DNA of 64,000 nucleotides from Hyalella azteca (Eukaryota > Arthropoda > Malacostraca > Amphipoda > Hyalellidae), in NCBI RefSeq assembly GCF_000764305.2, contig NW_025947706.1, positions 102,854 to 166,853 of the forward strand, in the 5' to 3' direction. Below are positions 23,051 through 36,200 of the stretch, in pieces. The notes below the pieces were generated by a model that made no database searches, was not told where the DNA came from, and saw only the letters and a program-made list of their open reading frames with translations. The position numbers and the translations under genes are program-made. Each line of letters opens with the position of its first letter. Within the stretch, counting starts at the first letter, position 1.

Positions 23051-24455
23051 TTGCCAAATGCCCGGCAGTTGAGTTTGACCGTTTGTCGACTACGCAAAAA
23101 CAAATTTAAAATTTTTTTTCTCTCTCCGAGATCATCGACACGTTACTATTTACCATATATGACATGTCAGATTATATAGTCTTCGCAGTCGAACATTTGC
23201 ATCGTATATACACTTGCATCGTATATATCAATTACAATCTTACAAATTCAATTACTAATGATATTGAGAAGTTACAAGTAAGTCACAGCTAAGTTCTCTT
23301 ACCGGATAAACGTCGACTGCAGCTCCGAGATTCGAACGCGGGAATTTCGCGTTCGGGAATTTCGCGTTTCGTTTCCCCCCGAACGCCGGAATTTCGCGTT
23401 ACCACAGCGAGCTCTATCAATTACATACTGTAACTACGAAACGAATGGCTTGCAATCGTCAGGTAAATTGAGGAATAGTCACATTTGTGGTGGAACTGTT
23501 TAAAGATTATACATTTATATATATAGAGGAATTAACGCAGTTTCTATTCAAGCGAAAAAATAATATTACTCGTATTGTAAAGGAGATAAGCACTGTTTCT
23601 CTTGCCACTTTTTATTATTTTCGGGCAATCGAAATGCCGTTACTTCCACATTTCTTCAATTTATTTTCAAGTCAATTCTCTAGTTTATATAAATTTTTTA
23701 ATGGAGCTGATTAATTTACATCGAAATTTATTTCTCAATTTTTTTATTGCCTCAAATCAGCCTTGTTGAAAAATTTATGCAAATTTGTCATGATTAATGG
23801 AACACGCTAAAGCAGCTGTATGAAAATGTTTTGAATATGAACTTTGAAGAAGTTTATTATGGGATCTTTTTAAATAAAAATTTTGCTAAGCTTTGAAGCA
23901 GTTTATTCATACGACTGTTAGTCGATAGCAGGATATTTATATCATGCATATAAAAACGTTTTCTTTACACTAACGTTAGAAAAAATTTTTTAAGGCAAAC
24001 TAGTCGATATCTCCTGAACATTATTAAGGTAAGGTAACATTAAAGCTTAAACGTTCCTCTTTGCGGAAGCGTTCAAACTGGGAAAGCTAGTAAAACACTT
24101 ACGTATTTCAAAGTATTAAAATAATTACGTGGTATAATAATCGCAAGTGACATCAGAAATTTAACCCGAAATAGCGCATTCTATCACTTGAACTAGATTG
24201 AACACAATTTAACTGGTTAATAATAAATTAAAGTGCACATAAATTTCCGATTCATTATTCTATTAGATTGAGTAGCCAACCGACATGTTTGCGCATGAAT
24301 TTTTCGGTTTGCTCTGTAAAGTTGCCCACACTCAGATATTTCGATCTGCAACGATAAACCCACAGTCGATAGTTCGCCATGCATCTGCATAGATTATTCA
24401 GGGAAATTCGACTTCCAAATCTTCGAGTGGTTGGATCTTCCGCGATATGCAGTAA
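23051..24455. other. AT-rich, no gene; short GGAATTTCGCGTT repeats
   Basis: GGAATTTCGCGTT occurs three times within 23,335-23,400. The rest is AT-rich with small frames at 23,487-23,714 and 24,255-24,467 that carry no recognisable motif. Confidence 0.4.
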
Positions 24456-24829
24456 CCCAGCAGGCATTCGGTGGTTGAATCAACTACGCATTACGACATT
24501 GAGATCGGGGTGAAAGGAGGTTTAGAATGAAAATTGAAGCAACATCTTTCATGCAACGTCGTACTGACGTTACAATGCAACGTTGAATCGATGTTGCTAC
24601 TACGACGTTGCTGCAACGTTGAATTCTATGGTTGAATCGACGTTGAAACAACTACGCATTACGACATTGAGATCGGGATGAAAATAGGTTTAGAATGAAA
24701 ATTGAAGCAACGTCTCTCATGAAACGTCGTACTGACGTTACAATGCAACGTTGAATCAATGTTACTACTGCGATATTGCTGCAACGTCAAATTCTCATTG
24801 AATCAACGTTGAAGAACCAACCTGTTTTT

Positions 24830-24899
24830 CGTCCGTGGCAGGATTCGAACCCGGGATCGCTGGAGACCGCGCGACGCCTTAGCAACCTTGACCACGGCC
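24830..24899 (-). pseudogene. tRNA-like sequence (Arg-tRNA-like, degenerate)
   Basis: On the minus strand, GGCCGTG (24,899-24,893) pairs six of seven with CACGGAC (24,837-24,831). A perfect B-box GGTTCGAATCC sits in the expected place, and the D-arm region TAAGGCGTC resembles arginine tRNAs. The anticodon stem is imperfect, one base appears missing before the D stem, and no T-run terminator follows. I read it as a tRNA-derived pseudogene or SINE head inserted into the tandem-repeat element, not a working tRNA gene. Confidence 0.45.
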
Positions 24900-25059
24900 G
24901 CTCGCGTGCATGAGCAATAGAAATAAGCTAAAGAATTGTTCGACGCCTTGAAAATTGAACTGCATTCTCTGGTCATTAATCGTACACGTATGTAAATGTA
25001 TTGCATTCAATGTTGGTGTGACAACATTAGTTCCATGCTGGTAAATAGCTAAACATTCA

Positions 25060-25835
25060 ACGTACCGATATCGACCATTTTTCAACGTTGAAATAAGGTT
25101 GTTTTCCGTCCGTTCTAGTTTTGGTCAGATTTCGACGTTGATCGGACGTTTAATTTTGGTTGTTCAGCATTTCAACCTAAAATCAACATTGATTGCACGT
25201 TTAAAAATAAATAAACATTCAACGTACCAATATCGACATTGTTTCAACGTTGAAATATGGTTGTTTTACGTCTGTTCTAGTTTTGGTCAGATTTCGACGT
25301 TGATCGGATGTTTAATTTTGGTTGTTCAGCATTTCAACCTAAAATCAACATTGATTGAACGTTTAAAAATAAATAAACATTCAACATACCAATATCGATA
25401 TTGTTTAAACGTTGAAATAAGGTGGTTTTACGTCTGTTTTAGTTTTGGTCAGATTTCGACGTTTATCGGAAGTTTAATTTTGGTTGTTCAGCATTTCAAC
25501 CTGAAATCAACATTGATTCAACGTTTAAAAATTAGTAAAAATTCAACATACCAATATCGACGTTATTTCAACGTTGAAATAAGGTTGTTTTACGTCCTTT
25601 CTAGTGTTGGTCAGATTTCGACGTTGATATGACGTTTAATTTTGGTTGTTCAGCACTTCAACCTGAAATCAACATTGATTCAACGTTTAAAAAACGACGT
25701 TATTTCAACGTTGAAATAAGGTTGTTTTACGTCCCTTCTAGTGTTGGTCAGATTTCGACGTTGATATGACGTTTAATTTTGGTTGTTCAACATTTCCACC
25801 TGAAATCAACTAATAATCAACGTTGTTTCAACGTC
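25060..25835 (+). repeat. 162-bp tandem array inside the DNA element
   Basis: Successive units contain TTTTGGTCAGATTTCGACG, GGTTGTTCAGCATTTC and CAACCTRAAATCAACATTGA. The first three intervals are about 162 bp; later units are shortened. Unit similarity is high. The array encodes no conserved protein. Confidence 0.85.
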
Positions 25836-25913
25836 AGATGCCTGCTGGGAACCCACACTAATCGACATCGTTGCCCACATTGGTGATTGACTGGGAGTTG
25901 TATTAGACTAGAG

Positions 25914-28345
25914 CAGGGGTCTCCAAACTATGGCCCGCGGGCCGGATCCGGCCCTCGGCTAGGTTCCATCCGGCCCGCCGAGGGTATCTCGTATTTCAAC
26001 ATAATGTGTACAAAAATCGAGCGTGCCGTTTATTTCTGATTACGCATGAACTAAAAAACCGCAAATGGGCGTGACTGGTGTCTCTAAAAATTGATAAAAT
26101 ATTTACAAATGTTGCCATGAACCACCCAAGACCCTTTGATTGAGGAGAACATTATCGTCCTGGTCTACTTGACAGTGTGAACCCAAGTTTGGAAGTGTTT
26201 CAGGTGACAATGTCGGGACCAGGAAAGAAGATAAATGTGGGCTCTGAATGCTGTGAATTCAAGGAAAAGTTGGATGCATGCTACTTTGTTATCGAGTTTG
26301 ATAAGTTGGTAACAAAGCATTATGGTTAATATGCAATGATAGTATTGCAGTGCTGAAAGAGTGCAACATTCGGAGACATTATGATACAAAACACTCGTCA
26401 AACTATTCGCAACTCAAAGGAAAGCTTCTTGCAGACAAGCTGGAGGCGCCGAGACACAACTTGGCAGCGCAACAATTTTTGTTCGAGAAAAAGAATGCCG
26501 AGAATGAAGCTGCAACAATCGCAAGTTTCCGTGTGTTACATCTTTTGGCAAAACGAGGAAAGCCCTTGACCGATGGTGAGTTAATTAAATTATGCATCAT
26601 TGAAGCAGCCAACTAACTCTGACCGGAAAAAGTAAACTTGTCTAAAACTATAAGCCCTTCGGCAAATACAGTTGCAGGTCGAGTTGAAGATAAGGGAATA
26701 AATATGAATGTCTCAATTCGAAGAAAAAGCCAGAAAATTAAAGTATTTTTCTCTCGCGCTTGATGAATCAACTGATGTCACTTCTACCTCGCAGTTGCTG
26801 TATGTTCGTGGGGTCAGAGAAGATTTTGAAGTGATTGAAGAGTTGGCCATGGTGCACGACATGCACGGTACAATAACAGGCCAGGAAATTTTCGAATAAA
26901 TCGAGAAATCTCTCCTGCATTACGGCCTGGAGTAGAAACGGTTCAAGCGCGTCACAACCGATGGTCAAAGAAGCATGTGCGGCTCTGGAAAAGGGTTAGT
27001 TGGGCAAATTTACAAAACTGCTGCAATTGCGGGCTGTCCCAAGCGTTTGGTTTGTCACTGCATTATTCACCAGCAGGCACTGTGGCAAATATATGGATTT
27101 ATCTTCTGTGATGGAACTTGTTGTTTCAATAGTAAACTACATTAGTTCTCACGGACTTAACCATCGTTAGTTTCGTGCTTTCTTGGAGGAGATAGAAGCA
27201 GAATATCCAGGTTTAACTTACGTATCACACTTCCGTTCGTTTGCTTACTTCTGGCAAGGTGTTCATGTTGTCACGATTTTTTGAACTCCGGGCAGAAATT
27301 GAAATTTTTCTGGATGAAAAGAATCGACCCCAGCCGCTACTCACATTGGAAATTAGCTTTTTCTGTGGATCTGACCACACACATGAACGAGTTCAATCTT
27401 AGACTGCAGGGAAAACAGTTCTCGTTTGCGACATGTATACCCAAGTTAAGGCGTTTCGACAAAAGCTATTTAATTTTGTTTGACACCCAGTTGAAGAGGA
27501 ACTGTTTCAAGCACTTTCATGTTGCGAAAAGTTTGAGCGAGAAACTCAATCTTCATTCCAAAGAAGATTTGCACAAGGCATTATTTGCAATCTGAAATAG
27601 CAATTTCAAAAACGTTATGCATCTGCAGCAATTAAAGATTTTCCAAAATCCATTTGATTGTTCCATTTAAGATTTGTCATCTGAACTTCAATTGGAAATA
27701 ATTGATCAGCAAGCCAGTGACGCATTGAAGGGCAGATTCAGAGAAGGTAAACTGATTGACTTTTACAAGTGTTTACCAAGCGATGAATATGCAGTATGCC
27801 CATCTACAAGCTTTTGCTTGTGGTTCTATTTCCGTTTTTGGCATAACCTATTTTTGTGAACAAACATTTTCTAATATGAAGTATGTCAAGTCTAGCTACA
27901 GGGCAGCCTTATCCGACGAACATTTACAATCCATTCTGATGATAGGAAGCAGTAATTTTGATCCATAACTCAAAGCTATTTTGTATGAAAAGAAACAATT
28001 CCATGCATCTCATTAATGCTGTTTCAAGTTGAATATTCTTCAAGATTACACTCTAATAATTATGGCCATAATTATTATGTCCCCTATGTATTTAGGAGCC
28101 GTGCATATCACGCCAATTAATGATGAAGATTTAAGATTAAGCGAAGAATAAACGACTGAAGATAGTGTACAGTTGCTCCGTAAGATGAAGTGCAGAATAA
28201 AATAGTTATTCGTGCGCTAATTTTGACTATCGAAATTTATTGGTAATTTTTGCTGCCCTCCCCTCCGCCCACGAACTTCTCCGGCCCGCGAAGGTTTCAG
28301 TAAGCTTGATCTTGGCCCTTGGTGAAAAAAGTTTGGAGACCCCTG
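25914..28345 (+). mobile_element. full-length hAT element with perfect 8-bp target duplication
   Basis: 2,432 bp from CAGGGGTCTCCAAACT to the inverse AGTTTGGAGACCCCTG, flanked on both sides by GACTAGAG (25,906-25,913 and 28,346-28,353). Eight-base duplications and CAGGGGT-type ends place it in the hAT superfamily. Subterminal regions are GC-rich (GGCCCGCGGGCCGG on the left, CCGGCCCGCG on the right). It carries one plus-strand transposase gene with many breaks, so it is complete in outline but cannot encode its own enzyme. Confidence 0.93.
26210..27968 (+). pseudogene. hAT transposase (BED finger, GTF2IRD2-like type), inactivated
   Basis: ATG at 26,210 opens a BED-type zinc-finger region whose Cys pair (LICN) follows a one-base frameshift near 26,320 and whose His pair is in RRHYDTKH near 26,370. 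The RNase-H-like catalytic core then appears in pieces: LALDESTD (about 26,757), TTDGQRSMCGSG (about 26,958) and CHCIIHQQAL (about 27,056), followed by degraded middle parts at 27,281-27,595. The C-terminal dimerisation region near 27,840-27,968 includes CEQTFSNMKYVKS. The Asp of DESTD, the Asp of TDG and the Glu of CEQTF are the likely catalytic triad positions and all three survive. At least five frameshifts or stops separate them. The order and spacing match hAT transposases related to the GTF2IRD2/ZBED group. Confidence 0.88.
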
Positions 28346-28353
28346 GACTAGAG

Positions 28354-30559
28354 GGTAGACTTGGCGATGCATGGCTGGATGTTAAGTGAAAGATGTTGCT
28401 GTTGATATTTAAATCGCACATGAAGTGAAACGTGACAGTTCGGTTCGTTTCATGGCATCATTGCTAGTCGTTTACACTCGTAATCCGTGAGTAAGGAAGA
28501 AATCCTGAAAATATGTCCCTGCTTAATGGATGCAATTAATGCACCTGTTTTGAACTGCACTGCTTCCAAAGCAACGATTTCTCTTCACTTCCTAATCTTA
28601 AATCCCTCTAAATGTTGAGCTGATGTCTGTAGAATGGATTTAGAGACGCCTTAGCCGAAAAGCTTGGACCGCCGAGACACATTCTGACAAACGGGACAAT
28701 AAATGCAAAGCTTTCTTCGTACGCAGAGAAAATGTACAGTCCTATCCTACCAACAATCTATAGTACGATCAGTAAAAGTAAATCGATAATGAACCATTGT
28801 ACTTAAAGTGGAGCTGAAAGAAAGGTAACAGTAGGAGTCATTTACATAAATCCTGTTCTGTGAATAATGTAAGAAGTATGCTCATGCAGCACAGTGAAAC
28901 TAAAAAAGTTTTAAATCTTTCTACAAGAACTTTGATTCTGTTTTGAAAAAAAGGAAATGAACGGTTAACTGTTATCGCAAACGACAGTAGAGACTTTATT
29001 TATTTGACAATAACACAGCCTAAAAATTACGGGGGGAAGATTGTACCTGTTGAATTTCAGTGGTTAGAGTTTGATTGTTTTCATAAATTAAATGAAGAGC
29101 AGTGCAGCAGAAGTGTAGCTTTGTGGGTCAAAAGTTTTTATGGACTTGACAACTTAAGTTGTCCGCAGAACAACAATCAGTTAAAAAATCAGTGTGGTGC
29201 GATCTTTTTCGAAAAGATAGCCTCTTCATAGGGCTCGTGTATATAGATCACTAAACAGTTCTTTATGTAACGATAAAGTAATATACAGCCTTTTGCCGAG
29301 CATGACTACCAGTAGGTCACATACATTGATCGTTAGTGACTTTAAACCATCCACAAGTAGACTGCGACAGCTGGTTTATCTTAAATGAATGCATATCACC
29401 CAGCATCATTCATTGTTCATGGAGTCTGTGAGGTGTTCATTCCAGAGTGCCATCAAGCCATTATAGAGGCGAACTTACTCCCAATGCTTTATACTTAATG
29501 TTTACTAGTGATGAATCAATGTTGGATGAGCTTCGACAGGAGGCTATGTTGGACATAGGCACCACCAAGCATTGTTTTTCACGATTAAGTGCTACATAAA
29601 AACGGCGCTTCGGAAGCGTGAGCGTTTAAACTTTGCGAAAGGTGTAGAAAACTGAAGGTATCTTCCTATCTTCACTTAGTTCTGGTAGCTCGGCGATGTA
29701 TAAAATTAACACCCCAACCATTTCTGACCGGACTTCTAATTTAATATTTCTGATTGAATATCTTTATCAACTAAAGCTTTAAATTTCTTCATATAATTTC
29801 GAGCACACGCAGCAGTTTAGCAGCTAAGCCATCCTTATTTCTATTATAACGACTCTAAAGACCAAACTTCCCTGCCCCTGTTTCGCGGCCCAGCAAGCAG
29901 TTCCACTCTAACGTTCATACAGTCAGCACACAGGATTAATCATCTCGTCATCTTCTGCCTTAGTCGACGTCAAGATGTCGGACGCGAACTTCTTGTGTTT
30001 TAGCCCCGTCTCTATGAAGCAGTAGAGAGCTCTGGAGCGACCGGGGTTCGGCGGTGGCTACCTTTCGGGCGGTGATGAGGTCACGGCTGACCACACTGGT
30101 ACTATCTCTGATGCCTCCGGGACTTGGGCCCTGCCAGGAGCGACATCCCGTCAGCACGGCATGAAGTACTGGCGCCGTACGGCGCCCACGGACCGTTGGA
30201 CCATGTGGCAACGACACCGAACTTACTGGTTCTGCATTCACGGAGGTGAGCTGCGAAAACTAACGCGTAATGCTCGCTTAAAGCTCTTCATGGTGCCTTG
30301 TCCCTCCAATATGGAGGGTAGAACCTCCACTTGTGCCCATATTCATTAAGTGTAAATTGGAAGTCCTGTGTCTCTTGTGTACCTCTAATGCTATAATACT
30401 TTAGTCGTCTTAGCCCGTATCCGTCTCTCTTATCCTGTGAACTATATACGCGAATAGTTAAGACTTCTTGTTAATCTGAAATTTTCACGTTTAAAATTAA
30501 AACCAATATATCCATTTACTTTGCGCAGTGCAAACATCTATTATCTAGTTGAAAGCGGG
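28354..30559. other. no gene recognised
   Basis: Mixed AT-rich sequence with scattered short frames (for example 29,004-29,231 plus and 29,960-30,241 minus) that show no domain. No repeats recognised within the window. Confidence 0.4.
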
Positions 30560-31000
30560 CGAGTGTGCTGAAGCTCGGGAGGCGCGTCCGATGGTGGCCA
30601 CTGCCATCCTCGGCTCTCGACGCGTTACTTTTTGCGGCGGTCAATTAATAAATAATTATTTAGTTGATATTGCCTTTGTCCGGTGATCTTCTATCACCAT
30701 CCAGGACCTAGGTTATAATACGTCACCATCTAATAGCTTGTTCTGTACCCACATGGTAGAGTCACGCCTAGTGACGTCATCCCTGTTAAGGACTATTTAT
30801 AGCCAGAGCAGTGCATCGCTCGTCAGTTGTAGCGGTACTGCCTAGCCGTCATCTTGCTAGCCAGTGAAAGTGACTTGTGAGTGGCAGTGACACAGAATTA
30901 GGTGACAGTATAAATACTGAACCTAAGCAACGGCCGGTTTGAGAACGTAATAGTGCCTGTGCGTTATCCTGACAGTAATGTGCAGTGATATAAAACTAAA
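30560..31000 (+). other. possible LTR or leader of the Gypsy-like remnant
   Basis: A GC-richer segment lies directly upstream of a gag-like start codon. It has a TATA-like CTATTTATAG at about 30,793 followed within 40 bp by CTCGTCAGTTG, an initiator-like context. A 29-bp block at 30,834-30,862 is identical to 38,235-38,263, 7.4 kb away, which would fit a fragment of the matching LTR. The LTR boundaries and a primer-binding site were not identified. Confidence 0.35.
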
Positions 31001-31001
31001 C

Positions 31002-33260
31002 ATGGTGGACAAAGCTCCAGCATCCTCGCCAGCATCGGTGACAGCGCCCGTCCCTACATCTACCATCGCAACGACTGCGACGATGTCTTCACATCAACGA
31101 CGGAGACGGTAATACTACGAGCTTCAATTCAATATAATTTTTCACCAGTTAAATTTGCCCAATTTCGGAGGCAAAGTATTGGCAGGTGAACCGCCATGTC
31201 AGCTAGGCACTGCAGAAGGAAACGTCCGACAATGATTGGACGATGCAAATTCATTTTGCTTTTACGGGATTGACAGATGATCGCGGGAAAATAATGCAGT
31301 TAAATAATGCCCGCGATATGCTGTTGAGGCACAGCCAGGATGGTTCCTTTGACATCACTTCTAAATAGGTCAATATATGAGATAATCATGACCTATAGAT
31401 CGGCGAAAGCGATCGACGCAGCACGTGAATTTTTTTGATGTCAATTTTCTCCGCTAAACCCGGCAAAAAATTAATGCCGTTTGTAGTATAACAGCCATCC
31501 GAAAATCTTCAATTAAAATTGCAAGAATTTTTGTTGATCAAGCTTGCTACAACGCGGAGCAGGAAACCAGACCTATCATCGGTACCACATCATCGGTAAC
31601 CTCATAAAAGCTTCTTCACAGCTATACTTAAAAAAGCCATCGTCAAGAAGATAAACTTCGAGAAGAAATCTACAAGCAGCAGCGTCGGCGGCAGCAGTTC
31701 TGCACCGCAACTAATACGGTCACAGCTCCAATGCATGGCCAGCAGCATCGACGTGGAAGGCACTACCGTGGTCTACACAGCAATCGTGATCAACGGGTAT
31801 GATCGACCAATCAACCTAGCTACACGACGACCAATTCTACAGAGGAGGCTATAGAAATCCACTGGGACAGCTAACGCCGAACCCAAGCTGAGTATTTCGC
31901 TAACTATACTAAAAATTGTACATTGTACTGATTATAATTCCACAGGAGATAATTTAAAGGAGTGTTGTAACGAGAGCCCCTCGCACCAAAGATGCGAGAC
32001 ATGGAATGTAAGTTTAATTACTAATTCCTACCGTAGGCCTCACCTCCACATTATAGGCCCGTATTTTAATCTATCTGCTATAATTGACGCTAAGCACAGG
32101 TGTAGTAATTAGCTTCTAATTTTAAACGAGTTTAACAACTGCGCACCTCTAAATGCTTTAGCAGTCAAATTGTCAGAAGACTTTTTTTTCAGTTCGGATA
32201 TTAGCCTGTGTGCCAAAGGAAAGTCGACATTCCTATAGGACCATTTGATTTTTATCCCAAGTGAATGAGTTAATTTCTGAAATAGGCCTGACGAGGTCTG
32301 CAGATAAAAACGGCCGCTGACTGGCCCTAATAATGAAGGTCAAACAGAAAATCCTGTGAAAGTTAGCAACAGAAGTTAGTCTTGAGAAAGTCAATTCTAA
32401 TTCTAAAAATGCCGCTCTCTGTAACGAATATTTGCCGAAACTAATGTTTCAAATGCTGTAGACAATAGACAAGCCTGAACAATGTTCCTTGTCGATCTTC
32501 AGACGACCGTTGACATAAGGCGATAAAATAAATGTGCGCGTCCCGATCATCAAACTTATTGTTAATGATCGTAAAATAAGAGATTTTCTCGATACTGAGT
32601 CCAAAGCGACTCTGATTAAGCTGAGCGCTCTAAAAGACGCTCTAATAACTCCGACAAGCATTAACAGTTTCCGCTATACAGGCGACGCGCTTAAAATTAA
32701 AGGCGAAACTGATTTAGCTGTACCGCTACCAAATGGTTAAAAAAAAGTCAGTCTAAATGCACTTGTCGTAGAGGATGGGACATGTTTCCCATATAAAATT
32801 CTTATAGGTACGGACTTATTAGTAAAATCGTAAGCAAAAATCGATTTCCGTACTAATGATGTCACGTTCACACGCGACACGCACGCGCTATAGAGCTAAA
32901 AGCACGCGCGACAGCATAGCAGTGTAGCAGTGTATCCTGCGGAGTATCCTGCGTCCTCGAGCGCGCTAACAGCATGCCAAAAACATCGCTATAGCAACGC
33001 TCACTGCACGCATACAGTAATCCTGTTATAGGTACATGCCGATTGCCGACTGTGAAACCATTATCCAAGCGCATTGCAATGTGACGCTATTTGTTGCCGA
33101 TCAGCCCTGACGGTACGTATCACACTGAGAGCAATTCCATAAATGGACTTTTAATAACGTCTAGCCTGGTCAATATTGAAAACTGAAAAGGTCCAGTAAT
33201 ATTGCTGAATGACTGCGTTAATGAAGTAGCGTTGAGTAAAAATGTAACTTAATCGAGTCG
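31002..33260 (+). pseudogene. Gypsy-like retrotransposon remnant (gag and protease region)
   Basis: An ATG at 31,002 starts a short Ser/Thr/Pro-rich frame of a type seen at gag N termini, soon stopped. Further down, 32,534-32,740 encodes a retropepsin-like domain: RDFLDTESKATLI, where the active-site DTG/DTS has become DTE, and, after a stop, KILIGTDLL near 32,795, the conserved distal strand. Around 33,139-33,250 a segment reading LITSSLVNIEN and VILLNDCVNEVALSK resembles the spacer between protease and reverse transcriptase of Gypsy-type elements. Reverse transcriptase itself is not visible after 33,260. Multiple stops show inactivity. Confidence 0.6.
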
Positions 33261-36200
33261 TGAAAACATCGATTTATAAACGCTATCTAATATATACTCT
33301 CATTGACGTTTTAAAATACGCATATTGATGGTTGCGTAAATCTATAATTGCCAGCGTTAATGATGAACCAGATGTCTTATTGATGTATACTGTCATAACG
33401 TCAAATTAAGGTTCAGACAAGGTAATTTTAATGAAATATTCTATGAACCTGTATTATATCGAGCCATTATATCAATATATATACTCAGCGACGCTACAAC
33501 GTGTAACCGACGTAATCGATAACGACGTACGATCGAGTAGAATATGTCTTATGTTTGACATAACTAGCGACTCATCTTGCATAATGATTTCATATTATCA
33601 TCTTGGTGTAAGACTTGAATAATATGTCATTTCATCACGATAGTTGATACATATTATAAATAATTGTTGCCCTCTAACATAAACCTTTACCATTCAATAC
33701 CGAGTTAAATTGGGCGAAATATTTTATGGAATTTAAATAATTCAGAGGTTGAGAGATCTGAGTATCTGAAACTCAAATAAATACCTTATATTTATAAATA
33801 TAATTCTCACGATTATATAGTAATGATGAATTAAAAGTTCATTATAAATTAAATTTCATGTCTTAAAGGAGTTTTGCGGAAATCGAAGAAAAACCAAACG
33901 TTGACATAGTCAAAAGACTATAAATAATTGCAATTGCATTTATTTCAACAAATTGCACTGAATTTCCAAAGCACGAAGAGCAAATAGTTTTAAACAACTA
34001 TTATCGAGTGTACCTACCGACAAAACGATTGTATAAGTAAAAAGTGAATAAGTTAGACTCGAATAACGAGAGCACGTAGACGAATGATGAAGTCAAGATT
34101 AAGCTAGCCGTTACGCTCCACGAATTATGTTCGGTGATGAGAAACCATAATAAAACGTTTGCCTCCTGAAGTGTGAAAAACGTAACAAAACATTGGGGCA
34201 GTGAAATATTCAGTGAAATATTTCTTTATTACTGTGTTATTCTAATATCTATACAGGTAACACTTAAATACTTCATTTTTGCCAATGTTTATACAGCAAT
34301 ATCATGTTCAACAGTGTAATGTCGATCAAATTTGTGTTGATATTTAGAATGCCATACTCATTGATTCTACCCTATATTTTTATACCACTTTATCAATAGA
34401 GATAAAGTATATCATCCAACCAATTTCATTAACTGTCATAGTAACGAATTAATGTTTCGAGATATTCAAGTAATTTCGAACGGTAGATTTAAACTTTAAA
34501 AGAAGACTAAGCTAACAATTGTCTATTGTTATGTACTGTAACAGCCATGAATAGACTCGACAGTCAAAGACTAGTAGATCATGTGCAGTTCAAACGCACT
34601 GCACATGAAACGAACGAGTTCAGTTCAAACGACGAGAAACATCATAACAATTTTTATTCTCCACAACGATGCATACATTTCTTATGAGAATATAATGTAG
34701 CTACAGTTTCAGTACCATTATGATTTTGTTGCTATATAATTGCACAATTGTAAAGTGTGTTTTTTCCGCAAAATAAAATTATGCATTTTAATATGAGAAG
34801 GTAAATATTTTTGGCTGAATAATTCAGTTCTTATGACAAATGTGTTAAGTTATTACCAAATTTTCTAACGTTTGATCATCTCATGCGCACGATTCTATTA
34901 TCGAGATAAATTTCATATTGCTTTTAATTAATGCCGAAGAATGATTTCATAACTCACTGTCAGTATTAGACCGAGATTCACAGAGAATTTTTTGTGATGA
35001 ACTCACAGAGTAACACTAAATATTGTCGTGAAAACACTACAAACGTATAAAGGTTCGAAAAGCTCTTAATGAACAAAAATTACTCCGCGCTCAGCGATGA
35101 GAGTTGAGAGATCCTGCATGAGACAAGTGATCTAATTAATGACTACGGATCAAAGACACGGTGCATGCAGTTCATTATTGATGAAACTTGCTAACACAAG
35201 AACTCGAATAATGCGATATTATCGAAGCAGAGGTGATTATTTTATCATTTATCATGGAAATCATTCAATTGTGCCGTACTGAACTTAATATTTGATAACT
35301 TTTTCAGTAAAGTTCATAATTGCTTATCTCTCTATCTATATTTTGCCAATAATTCGAACGATGTTTGAATATTTATATAGTATTATATTATGTGCTCAAA
35401 TACTGCATTGTATTTACATTAGGCCCTGCGCATGACAAATCGTATGGTATATAGGCAAATGTATCTTTTCAAATCTTGAAAACTAACAAGTTGATGTTGT
35501 TGCTTATCTTAACGTAAAATACTTTGATACGATTTTTTTAGTGGATTTGTGCACTCGCAAAACGATTATTAAAGTGTCGCACTCTAATATATGAGCTGCG
35601 TTTTAAATAATTAAATAAGCAGTTGCTAAGTAATCATTCAAGTTTTAATGTCTGTCATTTTGCTAGCATTTGCTTTAGCAATGAAATACACTTGTTTAAA
35701 CAGACCGATTCTAATATTGATTGTCTCGCTTTATAATTATGATGAGGTTATATCATAATAATTGCATTATTAAAATGAAAATAAGAAATTTTACGCTAAA
35801 TTCGAAATAGGAAATTTTGCCCAAGTGTTGTCACATCGATAACAAACTTATTGGTTAACTATGGCTTTTCTACTCAAACGACATTTTTATTACAAAAGCA
35901 CCCTCAGGATAATTTTTGAACCGCAGCTTGCATGCAGCTGTCGAGCCTTGGAGCTGGACCATAAAAGTCTGTAGGCGAACGAAACTGATTGAAGTCGTGC
36001 CTTCGTGGTCTAAGTAGAGAAAAAAATAAAATTAGACACTGCGTAGGCAAGTTCTAACGAGACCGCGGAAATAGAAAGAAAAGATCGTTAATTTTATTAT
36101 GAAGAGGAAAGTCAGTGGGAATTAATATACGTGTTGAATGTTTTTTTTTTTTAATTAATTTTTTAAATAATGGACAAAATATTTTTTTTTCTTCCTTGAT

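Larger units (their letters stand above)
24456..25849. mobile_element. non-autonomous DNA element built of CAACGTTG-rich tandem units
   Basis: The left end CCCAGCAGGCAT (24,456-24,467) is the exact inverse of the right end ATGCCTGCTGGG (25,838-25,849). Between them are two kinds of tandem unit. The left array has two units of about 168 bp (starts 24,481 and 24,649). The right array has about five units of about 162 bp. Both are studded with the palindrome CAACGTTG or one-off variants. A tRNA-like sequence interrupts the repeat at about 24,830-25,030. There is no transposase. AA flanks both sides, but a target duplication is not certain. A 177-codon frame inside the right array exists only because 162 is a multiple of three. 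Confidence 0.75.

Noticed and set aside
23325..23345. Second tRNA T-arm (GATTCGAACGCGGGAATT)
   Set aside because: Only the T-arm-like word is present. No acceptor stem or A-box is found at the right distance, and it lies within a GGAATTTCGCGTT repeat.
24830..24899. Functional tRNA-Arg gene
   Set aside because: Imperfect anticodon stem, one base short before the D stem, no T-run terminator, and location inside a mobile element.
25099..25632. 177-codon frame with repeated SSFGQISTLIG-type units
   Set aside because: It follows from the 162-bp tandem repeat of a non-coding element. It has no stable frame outside the array.
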